A stretch of 64,000 bases of DNA from Cyclina sinensis (GCA_012932295.1 JAAONU010000019.1:28524913-28588912); one strand, 5' to 3'. Counted from the first letter of the stretch, positions 9,500-22,228 are shown. Program-made: numbers and translations. Notes: a model not told the origin generated them from the sequence alone.

Positions 9500-11545
9500 G
9501 TTAAATAATTCTACAACTGAAGCTTTTGTACAGCTGTACATAAGATTCAGATCGAGTGACACTTACTTCACGTGTGAATCCGCCGTACAGCTGTACATGA
9601 GAATCACATCTTGCAACACTTACTTCACGTGTGAAGCCTACGTACAGCTACAACTGAGTTTTAATCGTGTGACAGTTACTTCTCGTGTGAAGTTTACATA
9701 CAGCTGTACATAGGATTTACATTGTATGTCACTTATTTCACGTGCCAAACCTTCCTACAGTTGTACGTAAGATTTACATTGTGTGTCATTCTACGTAAGA
9801 AGCTTGCAAACATAAGATTCTAATCGTGTGACATTATCTTTACGCAAAAAAAACATGTTTACAAAAGATTCACATCGTGTGATAATACCTTATGTGTGAA
9901 GCCTGTCTGCAGCTTCACACAAGAATTACAACACGTGACACTAACTTCACGTCTGAAGCTTACGTACAGCTGTATGTAAGATTTACATTTTATATCACTT
10001 ACTAACTTCACGTGTCAAGTATGCGTACAACTTTACATAAGAATCACATCGTATGATACTTACTTTACGTGTGAGGGTGGCGTACAGCTGTACATAAGAT
10101 TCACACCATGTGACACTTACTTTACGCGTGAAACTTGTACGTAAAAATTGCATCGTCTGACAAATGTTTTACGTTTGAAGCTTGCGTACAGCTGTACATA
10201 CGATTTACATCGTATAACACATACTTCAAGTACGAAGGTTGCGTTCAGATATTTATAAGATTCATATAGTGTGACACACGCTTAGTGTGTGAAGCTTTTG
10301 TACAGCTGTTCATATCATCACCTTGGCGACATTGATTTCACGTGTGAAGCTTGCATTCAGTTGTATTCACGATTCACATAATGTGACACATGCTTCAAGT
10401 GCGAAGCCTGTGTATAGCTGTTCATAAGATCACATCGTGTGACACTGGTTTCAAGTGTGAAGCTTGCGTACAGTTGTTTATAAAATCACATCATTCGACA
10501 CTGACTTCGCGAGTGAAGCTTGCGTACAGTTGTTTATAAAATCTCATCGTGCGACACTGACTTCGCGTGTGAAGCTTGCGTACAGCTGTTCATAAAGTCT
10601 AATCGTGCGACAATGACTTCACGTGTGAAGCTTGCGTTCAGCTGTATGCACGATTCACATAATGTGACACATGATTCAAGTGCGAAGCCTGTTTACAGCT
10701 GTTCATAAGACCGCATCTAGCGACACTGGCTTCAAGTGTGAAGCTTGCGTACAGCTGTATATAAAATCACTTCGTGCGACACTGCCTTCAAATGTGAAGC
10801 TTACGTTCAGCTGTTCATTGCGACACTGACTTCAAGAGTGAAGCTTGCGTACAGCTGTTCATTGCAACACTGACTTCAAGTGTGAAGCTTTCGTACAGCT
10901 GTTCATTGCAACACTGACTTCAAGAGTGAAGCTTGCGTACAGCTGTTCATTGCGACACTGCCTTCAAATGTGAAGCTTTCGTACAGCTGTTCATTGCGAC
11001 ACTGACTTCAAGTGTGAAGCTTTCGTACAGCTGTTCATTGCAACACTGACTTCAAGAGTGAAGCTTGCGTACAGCTGTTCACAAAATTAAATCGTGCGAC
11101 ACTGACTTGTAAAGCTTGCGTGCAGCTGTTCATAAAATTACATCGTGCGGCACTGACTTTAAGAGTGAAGCTTGCGTACAGCTGTATATAAGATCACATC
11201 GTGTGACACACGTTTCGTGTGTGAAGCTTGCGTACAGCTGTTCATAAGAACACATCGAGCGACACTGACTTCACGTGTAAAGCTTTTGTACAGCTGTTCA
11301 TACGATCACATCGTGCGACACTGACTTCACGTGTTAATCTTGCGTACAGCTGTTCATAAGTTCACATCGTGCAACATTGACTTCACGTGTGAAGCTTTCG
11401 TACAGCTGTTTATCAGATTACATCGTGCGACACTGACTTCACGTGTGAAGCTTTCGTACACAGCTGTTCATCAGATTACATCGTGCGACACTGACTTCAC
11501 GTGTTAAGCTGCGTACAGATGCACAAAGATTCACACTTAACAAAT
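9500..11545. repeat. Satellite of ~50-70-bp units rich in CAGCTG and CACGTG
   Basis: About 35 tandem units follow the pattern GAAGCTTGCGTACAGCTGT, TCATAAGATCACATCGTG, CGACACTGACTTCACGTGT. I count by eye 25 CAGCTG and 12 CACGTG hexamers (both E-box classes). Units at 10800-11050 are a shortened form (~50 bp) lacking the ATAAGATCACATC part, which shows a second round of amplification. The last unit runs without a break into block R. Short frames inside are by-products of the repeat. Confidence 0.9.
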
Positions 11546-11990
11546 GTGATGCCTTTTCCGAGTTGACCAAGGCTACACTTCTTTCGAGCAATCTAAAGAC
11601 TTTTACCACATGATAGAAACAACTTGTTGGTTACCCGCTTGTAGACCCTTAATATTAAACGACAGTATCATATGGGCGTCATACTAATGAACGGTTTTCT
11701 TTCTTTCTTTTTTTTTTCGCCTCCAAATTGACAAAGTAAACGTGTATGAAGTATTAACATTAATGGAGTTACCTATAAAAATAGTGCATGCCTTGACCGA
11801 CATTTGAGTCTAGTTTTATTTTAATATTTGTACAAAACTGTGTCTTGCCTACTTTCAAATCTCAAATTTCATTCAATTGTATTCATTCATCTAATACTAG
11901 ATAAATGTAACACTTACCTCTAAAAATGTTTAAAATCTATATAAGCTATTTCGCTTTATAACGTTAATGTAATTTTTTTGACTCCCGTTG
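11546..11990. repeat. Block R: copy shared with 60060-60450
   Basis: Matches 60060-60450 in order: TTCACACTTAACAA, GACATTTG, TTTTATTTTAATATTTGT, ACTAGATAAA and CACTTACCTCTAAAAATGTT. In the 60 kb copy it follows block Q directly, with no satellite between them. Confidence 0.65.
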
Positions 11991-13070
11991 ATACAGTTCC
12001 GGTGGGCGTATATGGCTGTTTAAACGTAAACTTCTTTGTATTTAAATTAAGCACCTGTAATGGTATAAACAACCGGTCTTTCAGCCGTGTCTTCTCCACA
12101 ATGATTATAAGTCAACCATTTAATTACCTCTTTTGTAATTTAGCCATATGAAATTTACGCACGTGGGGCAGACCAGAGCGGTTTTGTTGCGATCAATACT
12201 AGATATGATAAGGGGGCATTTACTGAGGTATAGAATTACGACATATGGCCTACACTATAATAATAGCTCTATTTCCAGGCGGAAGGTATGGTTGTTGGGA
12301 ACTTATTTCGGCCTCTCTTTTCTATCTCTCAGATTTTCTTTTCAAAACTGTCTTTCTTTTACTTGTCTTTTGTCACTATAATTTTCCGTATTTTTGTTAC
12401 ATTTTATTTTAGTTCCGTTGTTTATTTCTGTTTCATTTGTATTACCTGAAAAGGGACTATCAAACAAGTGAGTGTGTGTCTGTTTAAGGTGGGGGGGTGC
12501 TTATCATGCCACCAAAGGCATATGTCAAATGGAAGATGTTTAAAATATCACATATCTTTAAACCAAACCCATGGACTCTGCAGTCATCGGAAAAAGGAGT
12601 GTAAAAAATACCACAATGGCTCTATATCGCTCACCTTGATACAACTGAAACAAAACGGAAAGATGAAATCAAAATGGTAAGATACCACCCGAACTTGCTA
12701 CACCCTTGGGAACAAAGTGAATTTTTATTTTATTAAATTATGAAAAAAAATATCATTTTAGTATTTATTGCTTATTATCATTCATTAGATATAAAAGTAA
12801 AAATTTATGATATGTCATTGTAATAAAAGTCTAATCGTGCTTTTCATAAAGCAAATTACTTGGAAAGCTGTTAACACTTACCCGACAGTCTTACATTAAA
12901 CAGCGGAAAACTATTATATTTATATCATAAAAATATTTTGTTGATTAGGTATACATGTTCAATAGAATTTTACAACTTGTTATCTAGTTAAACCAGATTC
13001 CAATAAAGACGTTTCAACCTTATGAGATACAGCTTATCATGCTTTAAGTCTCTACTGTACTTTCACTGTT
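11991..13070. other. No gene seen; small repeat fragment at 12610-12640
   Basis: Mostly anonymous AT-rich DNA. The short stretch ATGGCTCTATATCGCTCACC near 12617 resembles the end of the composite GGCCATGATGG/CACCTGAG element described at 53.7 kb. Two plus-strand frames (12148-12381, 12468-12680) have no recognisable domain and no splice support. Confidence 0.3.
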
Positions 13071-13078
13071 CATCAATT

Positions 13079-13104
13079 ACTTCTTCTTCTTCTTCTTCCT
13101 CTTC
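13079..13104. repeat. (TTC)n microsatellite
   Basis: TTC/TCT triplet run, about eight copies with slight interruption, immediately before CTGTCACAGG. Confidence 0.8.
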
Positions 13105-13354
13105 CTGTCACAGGGCCATTTGTCCTTATGTTTATTATACATATTATTATTGTGCGTTTTTTCCATATATCTAATATCATTCCTATATCACTAATGCATT
13201 TCATCCATACGTCCGATATCATTCCTATATCACCCATTTTATATCCATTGTACATCCTTATAATATTAATTCCGGTATCATACACTTATAATTACTTTAA
13301 CCACGGTGACGGGCCTCAGATAGCTTGTTATAGACTTACCGCAAATTTTGCGTC

Positions 13355-13652
13355 ACGCATGCGCACAGCCAGAATAGATTTTGAAGAGAGAACACGAAAT
13401 CTTGTTGACTCAATTATTTGATTATAATTTGTGCTGTGTGCGTGTGTTTTTCAGGTAAATTATTAATTAGTAATTATGTTGTACTGATATATGTTCATTT
13501 CCCATTTTCTCATTCATCATTTATTTCATTCTATCGTCATTTTCGGGTGTTTTTGAAATGCGCACAGCCAGAATAGATTTTGAAGTGAGAACACGAAATC
13601 TTGTTGACTCAATTATTTGATTAATTTGGGCTGTCTGCGTGTGTTTTTCAGA
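13355..13652 (+). repeat. Direct repeat, two ~93-bp copies
   Basis: Copy 1 at about 13359-13455 and copy 2 at about 13558-13651 both run from GCGCACAGCCAGAATAGATT through CTTGTTGACTCAATTATTTG to GTGTGTTTTTCAG, with only a few differences. About 100 bp of unrelated sequence separates them. Each ends at a pyrimidine-rich CAG that could serve as a splice acceptor, but no exon follows that I can support. Confidence 0.7.
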
Positions 13653-13979
13653 CAGTTCCAAAAGAGAACACACGTTCCCGAAACATTCTCTTATGGGTCA
13701 ATGTGAAGGGTGTCATTCCGTCTCATTCTATCCCTCTTTCTTATCTTTCTTCCGGTAACATCGCAGCGATGTAAATAAATGGTAAAGAATACATATCAAG
13801 ATGCAATAAACATAAAACAGGCAGTTAATGAATAGTCTACAGATTATCAGCATATAAACACAACAAAGGACTGCACTATATTGATACACTGACGGATAAC
13901 TACTTAGATATCTGGACAGTCCGGGTCCTAGAGATGAACAAAATGGCTCCATTCACGAATGCTGCAATCACAGATATCC

Positions 13980-14260
13980 CAGCAAACATGTTCATATGGG
14001 TCCCATAAGGGCAACATCCTGGCAAGCCCATATGGGGTTACGGTGCCCATATTGAACCGGAATAAAGAAACCCATATGTATGTGCCAAATGATGGGCTCA
14101 TGAGGGTTCAGTATACAAATTTATAGCACAAAAGAGTAAACATGCATTTAAAGGTGTGATATAACAATCCAAATGTATATGGGTTTTCCCATGCAGAACC
14201 CATTAGGGAACCATGTAAACAATGTTTATGTTCCCATTATGGAACCATTTATTTTGCAAA
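13980..14260. repeat. ATGGG/CCCAT-rich repeat patch
   Basis: A cluster of short inverted and direct motifs built on CCCATATGGG, ATGGGTT and AACCCAT (for example near 14021, 14081, 14178, 14200). Looks like a decayed palindromic element; boundaries are unclear. Confidence 0.4.
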
Positions 14261-14930
14261 GGGAGCAAAATGCATTTAGACAATTATTATTATACGTCTG
14301 ATTTAAATTACAAAAATTTCAAATTAAAAATAGTCATCGGTATATCAATAAAAATTTGGCAGCTTTATCAACGTACGTAAGTGCCAATTATCTTTTAAAT
14401 GATAAGATACTTACCTTGGGGTTTTGTAAAATTTAATAAGTGTTTTTTTTAGTTTCTAAATTGTATTGATAAATATATTGCAAATTTTTACATAAACAAA
14501 TCGAGATCGAAAAAAATAATTCGTCAGTTTTTAAAAATGACGTTGCAAGGAAGCTGGGCGGGTGAAACGTTTCGTATCTTTTATCAAAAGGTATGTTTTG
14601 TTTATACACAAGCTTGCAGGCAACTTAGTTCTGGTATCTTTGTCGCTTTTTACACACCAAAGTATTGAAATTAGTTTTCCATTGTATTTGCATCCATTTG
14701 AAACATATAAATACCATTTGACATATATAATGTCATATATTTTCGCAGTATAAAGTTTCAGTTAAATTCGATTTAAATTGGGAGTAAGAGCCTCTAGTAA
14801 TTTATAAAATCTTACAAGCTGTCTTTAGGATCAGTCGTCGGTAAATAAATGACAAAGCATAGAAGGTAGCACAATAAATGAAACAGATCTTGGTCGTAAA
14901 CATTTAGATGTATTAATTTTGTGCATACAT
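14261..14930. other. No feature seen
   Basis: AT-rich anonymous sequence without a supported gene or repeat. Confidence 0.4.
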
Positions 14931-14977
14931 TATCGTTGACATATTTTCTTACATACCTGTATTTAAAACACATTGTT

Positions 14978-15190
14978 TTACAGTGCGGGGCACAATGATT
15001 TTTATCCTGCTGGAAGTAATGCAGGATACACCCAAACCACAGACTTCAGTACGACTGCTCTTGACAAAGAACCAGGATGGGGCAGAAGGTGATTTTTCTG
15101 AGTGAACTGCGAGGGGTAACTGTGATCCCCCGAAGACGGTTGAGGAGATGGACAAGTTCAGTTCAAAACTCGAGGATCAGACAACTCTTT
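14978..15190 (+). other. Exon-like GC-richer segment
   Basis: About 210 bp between TTTTACAG| and a possible donor TTGT|GAGTATG is clearly more G+C rich than its flanks. One plus-strand frame runs for about 40 codons (including TSVRLLLTKNQDGAEG) before a TGA. It resembles an exon of an unknown gene or a retroelement scrap, but no neighbouring exon, start or domain supports it. Confidence 0.25.
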
Positions 15191-15199
15191 CACTGTTGT

Positions 15200-16435
15200 G
15201 AGTATGTTTATAATTTATAAAAAATAATGTCATTACACTTAATAAATTACCTCTTGCATACAATACTCTAGTCTCAACAATGCGACCGGGTTGGATGGCT
15301 GAAGTCGGTTTGACCATTAAAAAATCAGCACAATATTCATCAAGTACAGTCATTTAGACTAATTACATGCGGCATTGAAAGATTTACTTAGGTAATATTT
15401 TTATTAATTTTGTTGTTTTTTTTTTGTTCGTTTTTTCCCTTTTTTTTTTTTTTTTTGTTTAAAACAAACTGTCGTGACTAAAATATTGCTCCTAATTATT
15501 AGCTTTGGAGCTTTTTCTAATTAGTACTGCCTGACAATTTGTAAGCAACATTCAATGTGCTATAACTTTGTTTTTTCTTTTTGACATAAATGTCCTACTG
15601 TGAATCATAAGTTATTTTTTTTTTAATTATTCCTTATGTAAAGGCATGGAGTTTGTTACCACATGCATGGAATGTTATAAACGACAATGTCGTAAAAATA
15701 ACTCATTAGCAACAAACGAACAAAATTTAAAGACAACGCACAATATCTGTCTTACTTGATGAAAAAGAAATGTTGCTATTGAATATTGAAGTACTTGACA
15801 TATTGTTAACCGTTGGTAAGAAGTGTTAATGAACCCATAACGAAGATAGCAGTCATAAGAGATACTGAAAAGTGTGAATGGGCAAAATTGTAAAGCAACC
15901 TAAACGAACAAAGGTCTTTATAATGTAGGTATATATTAATTAAATATTCGTTCTCAATATGAAAGTTTTACCGAAGTCAGAGTTAGATCTATAAAGTTTT
16001 GACAAACGATGAAAATTTGACGTTTTTATCTGCATATTTGGAATTCCAAAGCTAGATCTGTAACAGTCATTTATTTCTCAATATAGATGTCGTATTGAAC
16101 GGCGATTCGAAAACTAACTTCTCAGACAGTTTCATAAACTATACAAATTGTAAAAAAAGGAAGATAGAGCATTAAAATTGTTGAAATTTTAAGATCCTCA
16201 TTAATCAAACTAAAAAATTGTTCTAAAGTATGACAAAGTAAGCTACGGAAAGGTAAAAAGGCTTAGAAATTTTCCCGAAATGTTGAAATTTTAAGGTCGT
16301 CATAAATCAACACACCTCGTATTTAGAAACTCGAAGGTTGATAGACAAATGAAAGGGCATAAACACCAGATTTTACAAAAAAACTCAAAGTAGCAAACGA
16401 ATTCTTTACACTTTTTTTAAAAAATTCCAAATACA
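15200..16435. other. No feature seen
   Basis: AT-rich sequence with homopolymer T runs near 15415-15460. No coding, RNA or mobile signature recognised. Confidence 0.4.
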
Positions 16436-16469
16436 CTGCAATGCAAATACCTACTGCACCCATTATATC

Positions 16470-16800
16470 TGTTACTGGAAAGTTTTACAGGGTAAAAGAT
16501 TTTAAAATCAGTTTGAAAATACGTTACGTTAAACGCCGTGCCCGACTGTTTTTACGTGGCATATGTCTTATTCAGGTTAATGCATCTGCACACAGTATTT
16601 ATGGGATGAACAGCAATGTCATACCCTCCAAATTCGCCTGACCTGAGTTCCTCAAACTTTTCTCTTTACATTAAAAAAGCAGACTTGGCATCACAGCAAC
16701 TCAACAAGCGCATTGCCAGTGTTGTACCCTATATAGTGTAGAGGCTTCCCTACTGTCAACAGGTCATTGATAGACAGGATGGTAAAGTGAATTGGTCTTA
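16470..16800 (+). pseudogene. Decayed mariner/Tc1-family transposase fragment
   Basis: Frame 1 gives FYRVKDF...YVKRRARLFLRG...QVNASAHS, aligned in order with the conserved (K)RR-P-R-T-x-L...HDNA-x-AH block of mariner-like transposases. After a frame change the sequence gives YPPNSPDLSSSNFSLY, the (H/Y)PPYSPDLAPSDF motif. The catalytic Asp of HDNA is replaced by Val, there is at least one frameshift, and the N-terminal half is missing, so it cannot be active. No terminal repeats were found. Confidence 0.7.
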
Positions 16801-18130
16801 TTTTTAGATTTAATGTATTAATATTCTGTATCAATTTAATTTATTTATTTGATTCTGAATGTTTTGGGAGGATGGTTTAAGAAATATGCTTAAATACAGG
16901 CTTCTCTTTATTTTCTATGGACAATCTCAATTTATTTCTGCATCGTTTATAGACAGAAGATATGTCGGTTTAAGCGTTATACATTATGGTTATTGTGTTT
17001 GCTGTTTCTTATTTTTATAAATAAAGGTTGATGTAACATCGCATATAAACTAGAGTTCTCCATACTCAAGTCAGCTTTAAACGGAAGGCATGCGCTTCAT
17101 AAATCTAACTCCTGTGTCATGTTTTAACAAAACTTCATGATTTTGCGGATTTCCCTCTCAATGAACTTAATTTCTTGAGTTTAAAAAATGTTGCTGAAGC
17201 TTTCTATGAAATAACGTGTTCTGAAAAAAAGGCGGAAGGATTTGTCTCACACACAATTTGACTCGTTTTTGTTACCAACACCCTTATACAAGTTTGAATT
17301 TACTTTGAATTTTGTTCAGATGTTTTATGTGTGTATATTTAAACACGTTGTACATGGCTGCGATAAGTTACCTTTATTATCACTGGGAGCCTACAGATTG
17401 CTTTGCTAGTAGCATCCCTTTGATATCGAGACCCATTTGAACTGTCGGTAACAAATATAAATCAGTGTAGTTTCTGTTATAATAACATTTTAAATAAATC
17501 ATGCATTACACCATTTTGTTATAAGCGGAAAGTTATTACTTTTGCCAATTTTGCTTTTCAAAAATGTCATACAATTCTATAGTCTTTTTTAATAAATTTC
17601 CTGTTTAAAGATACAGTTAACTTCCAAAAAAATAAAAAAATCATTATATAGTCTATTTCAAATTGATTTGTTCGGTCAGATTATTATATAGTGCGTTCAA
17701 AAGATCGCACAACTTACAAAATCATTGCGTAACCATTACATTTCCCCCACTTACTCCTTCCTAACCTTTTTTCTTTAAAACCTATGTATTTTTTTTTTCT
17801 TTCTTTCGTTTTTCCCTCCTTTTTTTCTCTATATAACGTAACAGTAGCACCATGTCATGTGGATAGCGGGGTCCACTTATGAGCCATCTAGAACAAACTA
17901 AATACTCCGTTATACATTTATTATGAACTTTGCCTTGTATAATATTTGATACTTTATTGAATTATGATATTTTTGTATAAACTTCTGTGATAAATAAATC
18001 ACCAGTTTCATGTTAGTTCATTTTAAGCAAATCATTGAGTTAGCTAAGACAAAATTAAAAAGAATTAAAGCAGTATGGGAATTAAAACTAACGAGGTGAA
18101 TTACTTACCCTCTTTTATCTTAAAAACCTT
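16801..18130. other. No feature seen
   Basis: Anonymous AT-rich DNA with a pyrimidine-rich patch at 17745-17830. No gene or repeat supported. Confidence 0.4.
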
Positions 18131-18136
18131 GTTTGA

Positions 18137-18170
18137 CCCCCCCCCCCCCCACACACACACACACACACCC
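18137..18170. repeat. Poly-C plus (CA)n microsatellite
   Basis: A run of about 14 C followed by roughly nine CA steps. Confidence 0.85.
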
Positions 18171-18411
18171 TCTTCTGTTTTTTTTTTTTCAAAAGGAAGG
18201 AAATAAATTCAGTGTTCAATAACACATATAACCCGTATGGTATGTTCAGTTCAAGTAAAGTACATCATTCAGTAATTATTTTCTTATTTACCATATCATC
18301 TTTGATAATACAGCTTCAGTTTTGACCAGCGTTAGCAAAAATGGAATAAAGCCGAACTATGACCAGCTAAAAATGAATATATGTAAGACATAGGATTTTA
18401 TGGCAGATCAG

Positions 18412-18612
18412 TTGTTCAGTGCTACATAGCAGGACTTGTAATGCAGGGATCGCTTGTTCGATCTCCCGCTTTTCAATTTAGTTTACTATTATCTTTCGGA
18501 TACAACCGAAATCCTTTGTATCAGTGCTACTTACTGAGTAATGTGAAAGGACAAGGAGTGTCTCAGGGATGGGTTGTAGTCTATATATTGTACTGTCCCC
18601 AACAAACTAAAA
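18412..18612 (+). mobile_element. tRNA-derived SINE-like element
   Basis: The head reads TTGTTCAGTGCTACATAGCAGGACTTGTAAT... with a B-box-like CTTGTTCGATCTCCC, i.e. a tRNA-like fold with loop CTTGTAA. It continues into a ~130-bp body ending near GTACTGTCCCCAACAAACTA. The tRNA-like arms are imperfect, so a working tRNA is unlikely. Confidence 0.5.
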
Positions 18613-18624
18613 AAAAGTAAACTC

Positions 18625-18800
18625 TTCTGCGCGACAGTACGATGGTGACAGTACGATAGTGACAGTACGGCCATTGTACTGTCGTTCTGTCACCATCGTA
18701 CTGTCGCGCTTTGCCATCGTACTGTCGTTCTGTCACCATCGTACTGTCGCGCTTTGCCATCGTACTGTCGTTCTGTCACCATCGTACTGTCGCGCTTCGA
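18625..18800. repeat. GTACTGTC repeat: inverted then tandem 43-bp units
   Basis: The octamer ACAGTACG/CGTACTGT recurs about every 17-26 bp. It first appears in one orientation (18633-18669), then flips (18674-18797) into about three tandem units running CCATCGTACTGTCG, TTCTGTCACCATCG, TACTGTCGCGCTTTG. The two orientations can pair as a long hairpin. Confidence 0.8.
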
Positions 18801-20140
18801 GTTCTAAACGAGAAAGCGCTGACACCAACAGAACACTATATAGAAGGGTACTGATGTATAATGTCAATTTTACTAGAGTCACAACTTGTTATAGTGATTG
18901 GAAAAAAAAACAAATAAAGAGGTTTTAAATACCGAGGGAATAACATACTAAAACCAATCTAGTAAATTTTACGTCAATCCTTTAATTATATATCATATTC
19001 TGGGTTGCAGTTGTTAAAGCATCCCATGATAGGGGCAGTTTCAGAAATTGTCCACCGTATTTCACAGGAAGATATGTTCAGCGTTGTTTGCCTAGCTTCC
19101 CACAATATTCAGGAGTCTAAATGTCTTTTCATTACTTCTACAGTATGTTAGCTTATTTCGGGGTATCCGACTGATTGTGTAGGAGTTTGAGGTACGATGT
19201 TTCGAAAAGAGCTTCAATGCTGACCAGTTCGATTAAATTTTATCAATTATTTACCTAAAGAATATTTACTTCGCAAAACAAGAGAAAAGTTGAATTAGAT
19301 CTTTTTTTTCAGTCCCAAGTGTTTCCAAATGTTGTTTAGACCCGTTTCCCTATTTTTTATTTAAAGTATCAAGTCACATTGTCCTTAAAGAAATGTAAAG
19401 TTGTGATACCCATATATTAGTGTTTCAGCGACATAGACCTAAATAGCCGAAACTGGCGGTTTGCACAACAAAACTGTTCATCTTCTTTTTTTTTAATCGT
19501 ATAGAAAGTTAAATGTTCACTATGTATGTTGACGACAATCATCCTTCATTACTTTTTTATTATCCTTTGAAACGGTAGAAAACATCATCTGCACGTTTTA
19601 AGGAGGATATAAAAAATTTCCTCTTTATAATGTACGTTCTCAAATGTCTCATTTATTATTCATGAAGTATAAAACTTGTTCCTTTACAAGTATTAATTTT
19701 CCTTAAACATCTATGATATAAAAAAGAGAGAAAAAACACATTTGATTCAGTGAAATAAATCATCATTATTTCTAATTTAAACATGAAGTATCTTTTTAAA
19801 AGATACAAGACCAAGGTGTATTAATTATTTTAGTGCCATGTAAATAGAAAAAAAAATAATTCTTCATAAAGTTATTTTGTTATAAGTTATTTTGTAAATA
19901 ATTTTGTAAAATGTGTTCCCGGGGAAGAAACCTACAGATTGTTAAAAGGAGCATGAATCAAAAGTACGTGTCAGTGTTTAAGAGTTGCAGCAGACGAAAC
20001 ATTGAAATGTCATTCATGATAAGAAAACAAAAAACATCTCACTGATAATTTTATCGAGTGAGCCATGCAGACAGGACAACATCTCTTTGATCTTTATCAA
20101 AATTTTTATCCGACAGGTACTTATGTTATGAATTTCATTT
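18801..20140. other. No feature seen
   Basis: AT-rich DNA without supported genes or repeats. Confidence 0.4.
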
Positions 20141-20149
20141 AAACGAAAT

Positions 20150-20505
20150 AATTTTGATTAATATTTAATATTTATCTGCTTGAAATGTAATAGCTTTTAT
20201 TCATAAATAGTGCGACAATTGCATTGTTGGTACACAGGAACCATTGTAACAAATGTGACCTCTGACGAAGTATTGTAGCAAGCATGCATTTATTGAATTC
20301 AAATGAAAAAAACTTCTTTTATTGCATTTAAATGAAAATATTGAATATGAATGAAATTCATTGCATATGAATTAAACATCATTACATCCAAATGAAACTT
20401 TATAGTAAAAAAACTATATGAATTAAAATTGTCGTATAATGAAAAAAAAGATATTGCATTTAAATAAACTATTATTGAATATAAATCAAATTTAAAGCAT
20501 AGCGG
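20150..20505. repeat. AT-rich repeat block related to 36410-36790
   Basis: Carries the core ATTCATAAAT(A/G)G...GCGACAA...GGTACACA(G/A)GAA...AATGTGAC, followed by A-rich units of the type ATTGCATTTAAATGAAA about every 22-27 bp. The same core and unit array recur at 36410-36790. Confidence 0.65.
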
Positions 20506-21722
20506 TCAACGACAGCAAAAGCGCAAATAACCTTTTATCTCCTGTAGGGTAACAGTTCAGCGCATGGTCACATGTTGAAGTTCAAATAACAATAGAACTG
20601 ATCGTGAGTGTAAGAAATATGTTACAGTCAGTGAGTTCTAATTATCACAGGTAAATTAGGAAGAAGAGAAAAAACAAATAACAATATGACTTCTTTATTA
20701 ATGTTCTATACAGTCCTTAAACACATATTCACATTCTTCATATATTTTACTTCATTATGCTTAGTAACGAACTTATAAACGTCAACGTTAGTGCGATTTA
20801 TTGCTGAGTCAATGTGTGGTCAATATGGGTTTTGGCACAATCCCCCGCAGTTCTGAAACTTCAATAGCGATTACGTGATAGGGAGCTTTCTTAGTATTTT
20901 TTTTAATATGGCCCCGTAAAATTCGTACATGAAACAAACATACATCACATTATAGAAACACTCATTTGCGACAATAGTTTAAAATTCCTATAATATGGGA
21001 ATACTGATTGATTCTTGTTACTTCCAAAGCTAACCTCATTGCATAACACAACGCCTTTATGTGAAAATAACATCATATTCAAAAAAATCAATATAACTTT
21101 TGTCCAATTTTCAAAAAAACTTTACAACTTCTACAGAAACTCAGTTCGCTTGCATGCGTCTTTATCAAAGCTATTGTTGACGACCCAGTCGAAAACATCT
21201 TAAAGATACCCATAAATCAGTATTTGTCATGAAACAATATGTCCAAATTCTACAGAGTAATAACGTATACATTGAATATCTGATATCCAGAGAAGACAAA
21301 TGTTTAACAAGTTTTAATGCTTTTTTCGACAATCAAAAATAATGTCACTCAGGTTATTATTTCAAAGAAAATAATTTATCAAGAGTAAGGAATGTATCTT
21401 CGTGTCTTCTAATACTTTTTAAGCTTTACTGTGATGATGTTGTGCATTTTCGTTCGTATCTGGGTTGCAGTACGTCCTCGTAGTTTTTCGTACAATGTGC
21501 TCACACAACTGTCCGATGGAATTGATTTGTTTGTATGGTAATGGAATGTCTCCATAAACAGCCCATTATCCTCTTCAGTTCAACTGATTCGCCGTATTTT
21601 GTGCATATCCCCGGTGTCAGAAGTACGACAGACATGAATATTTAAAATTTGATACGTGATATTTCATGCATTTTTAAATAACAGAAATAAAGGTTATTTG
21701 AATTAGAATAATTTCTAAATAC

Positions 21723-21830
21723 TTATGACATTTTGTGCTGTTGATACATCGAAATCAGATTCTTTGCCACCACTTTCATCTGCCATACTTGCATCTGATA
21801 GACCATCGGTCACGCTCCTGCATTTGTCCC
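21723..21830 (-). pseudogene. Exon-like module A1 (phase 1-1)
   Basis: Copy 1 equivalent of module A2 with the same ends and 108-bp length. Differences include DESG-region substitutions and QNV instead of QND near the end. See module A2 for the analysis. Confidence 0.4.
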
Positions 21831-22228
21831 CTGGATTCAGTTTGTTTAAATACAAGTCTGCATATTCATTCCTTTCAAATAAACATGTTGATAACGATAG
21901 CTTTACAAAAACAAAGATTTATAGTCATCTGGCTAATCAAACATTTCTTAGACAAGAAACTTGAGCTCACATACTGAATATATCGAAGTGAGGGACGAAA
22001 TGTATAGATATTAGCCCCGCTTTTGGAACAGGTTATTCGTTCTTTAAATGACTATATCATGTCAATTACTGTAATTTCAAAATTAAATCGCATATTGTAT
22101 AAATCAGTGATGAGATGACACCGTGCTCATTTGATTGAATTGTGCGCGGCTTCAATTTTGAAGCAAGTTAAATATCTAAATTGAATAAGAAAGAAGTTAA
22201 TTCCAATAAAAAACATTTTTATGAATAC

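Noticed and set aside
18659..18928. 89-codon frame with repeated CHHRTVAL-like peptides
   Set aside because: Produced by the GTACTGTC tandem repeat.
21725..21977. Plus-strand frames of 79-80 codons at 21725-21977 and 24275-24527
   Set aside because: Antisense to modules A1 and A2, overlapping each other in two frames; the minus strand has the splice-site and phase evidence.
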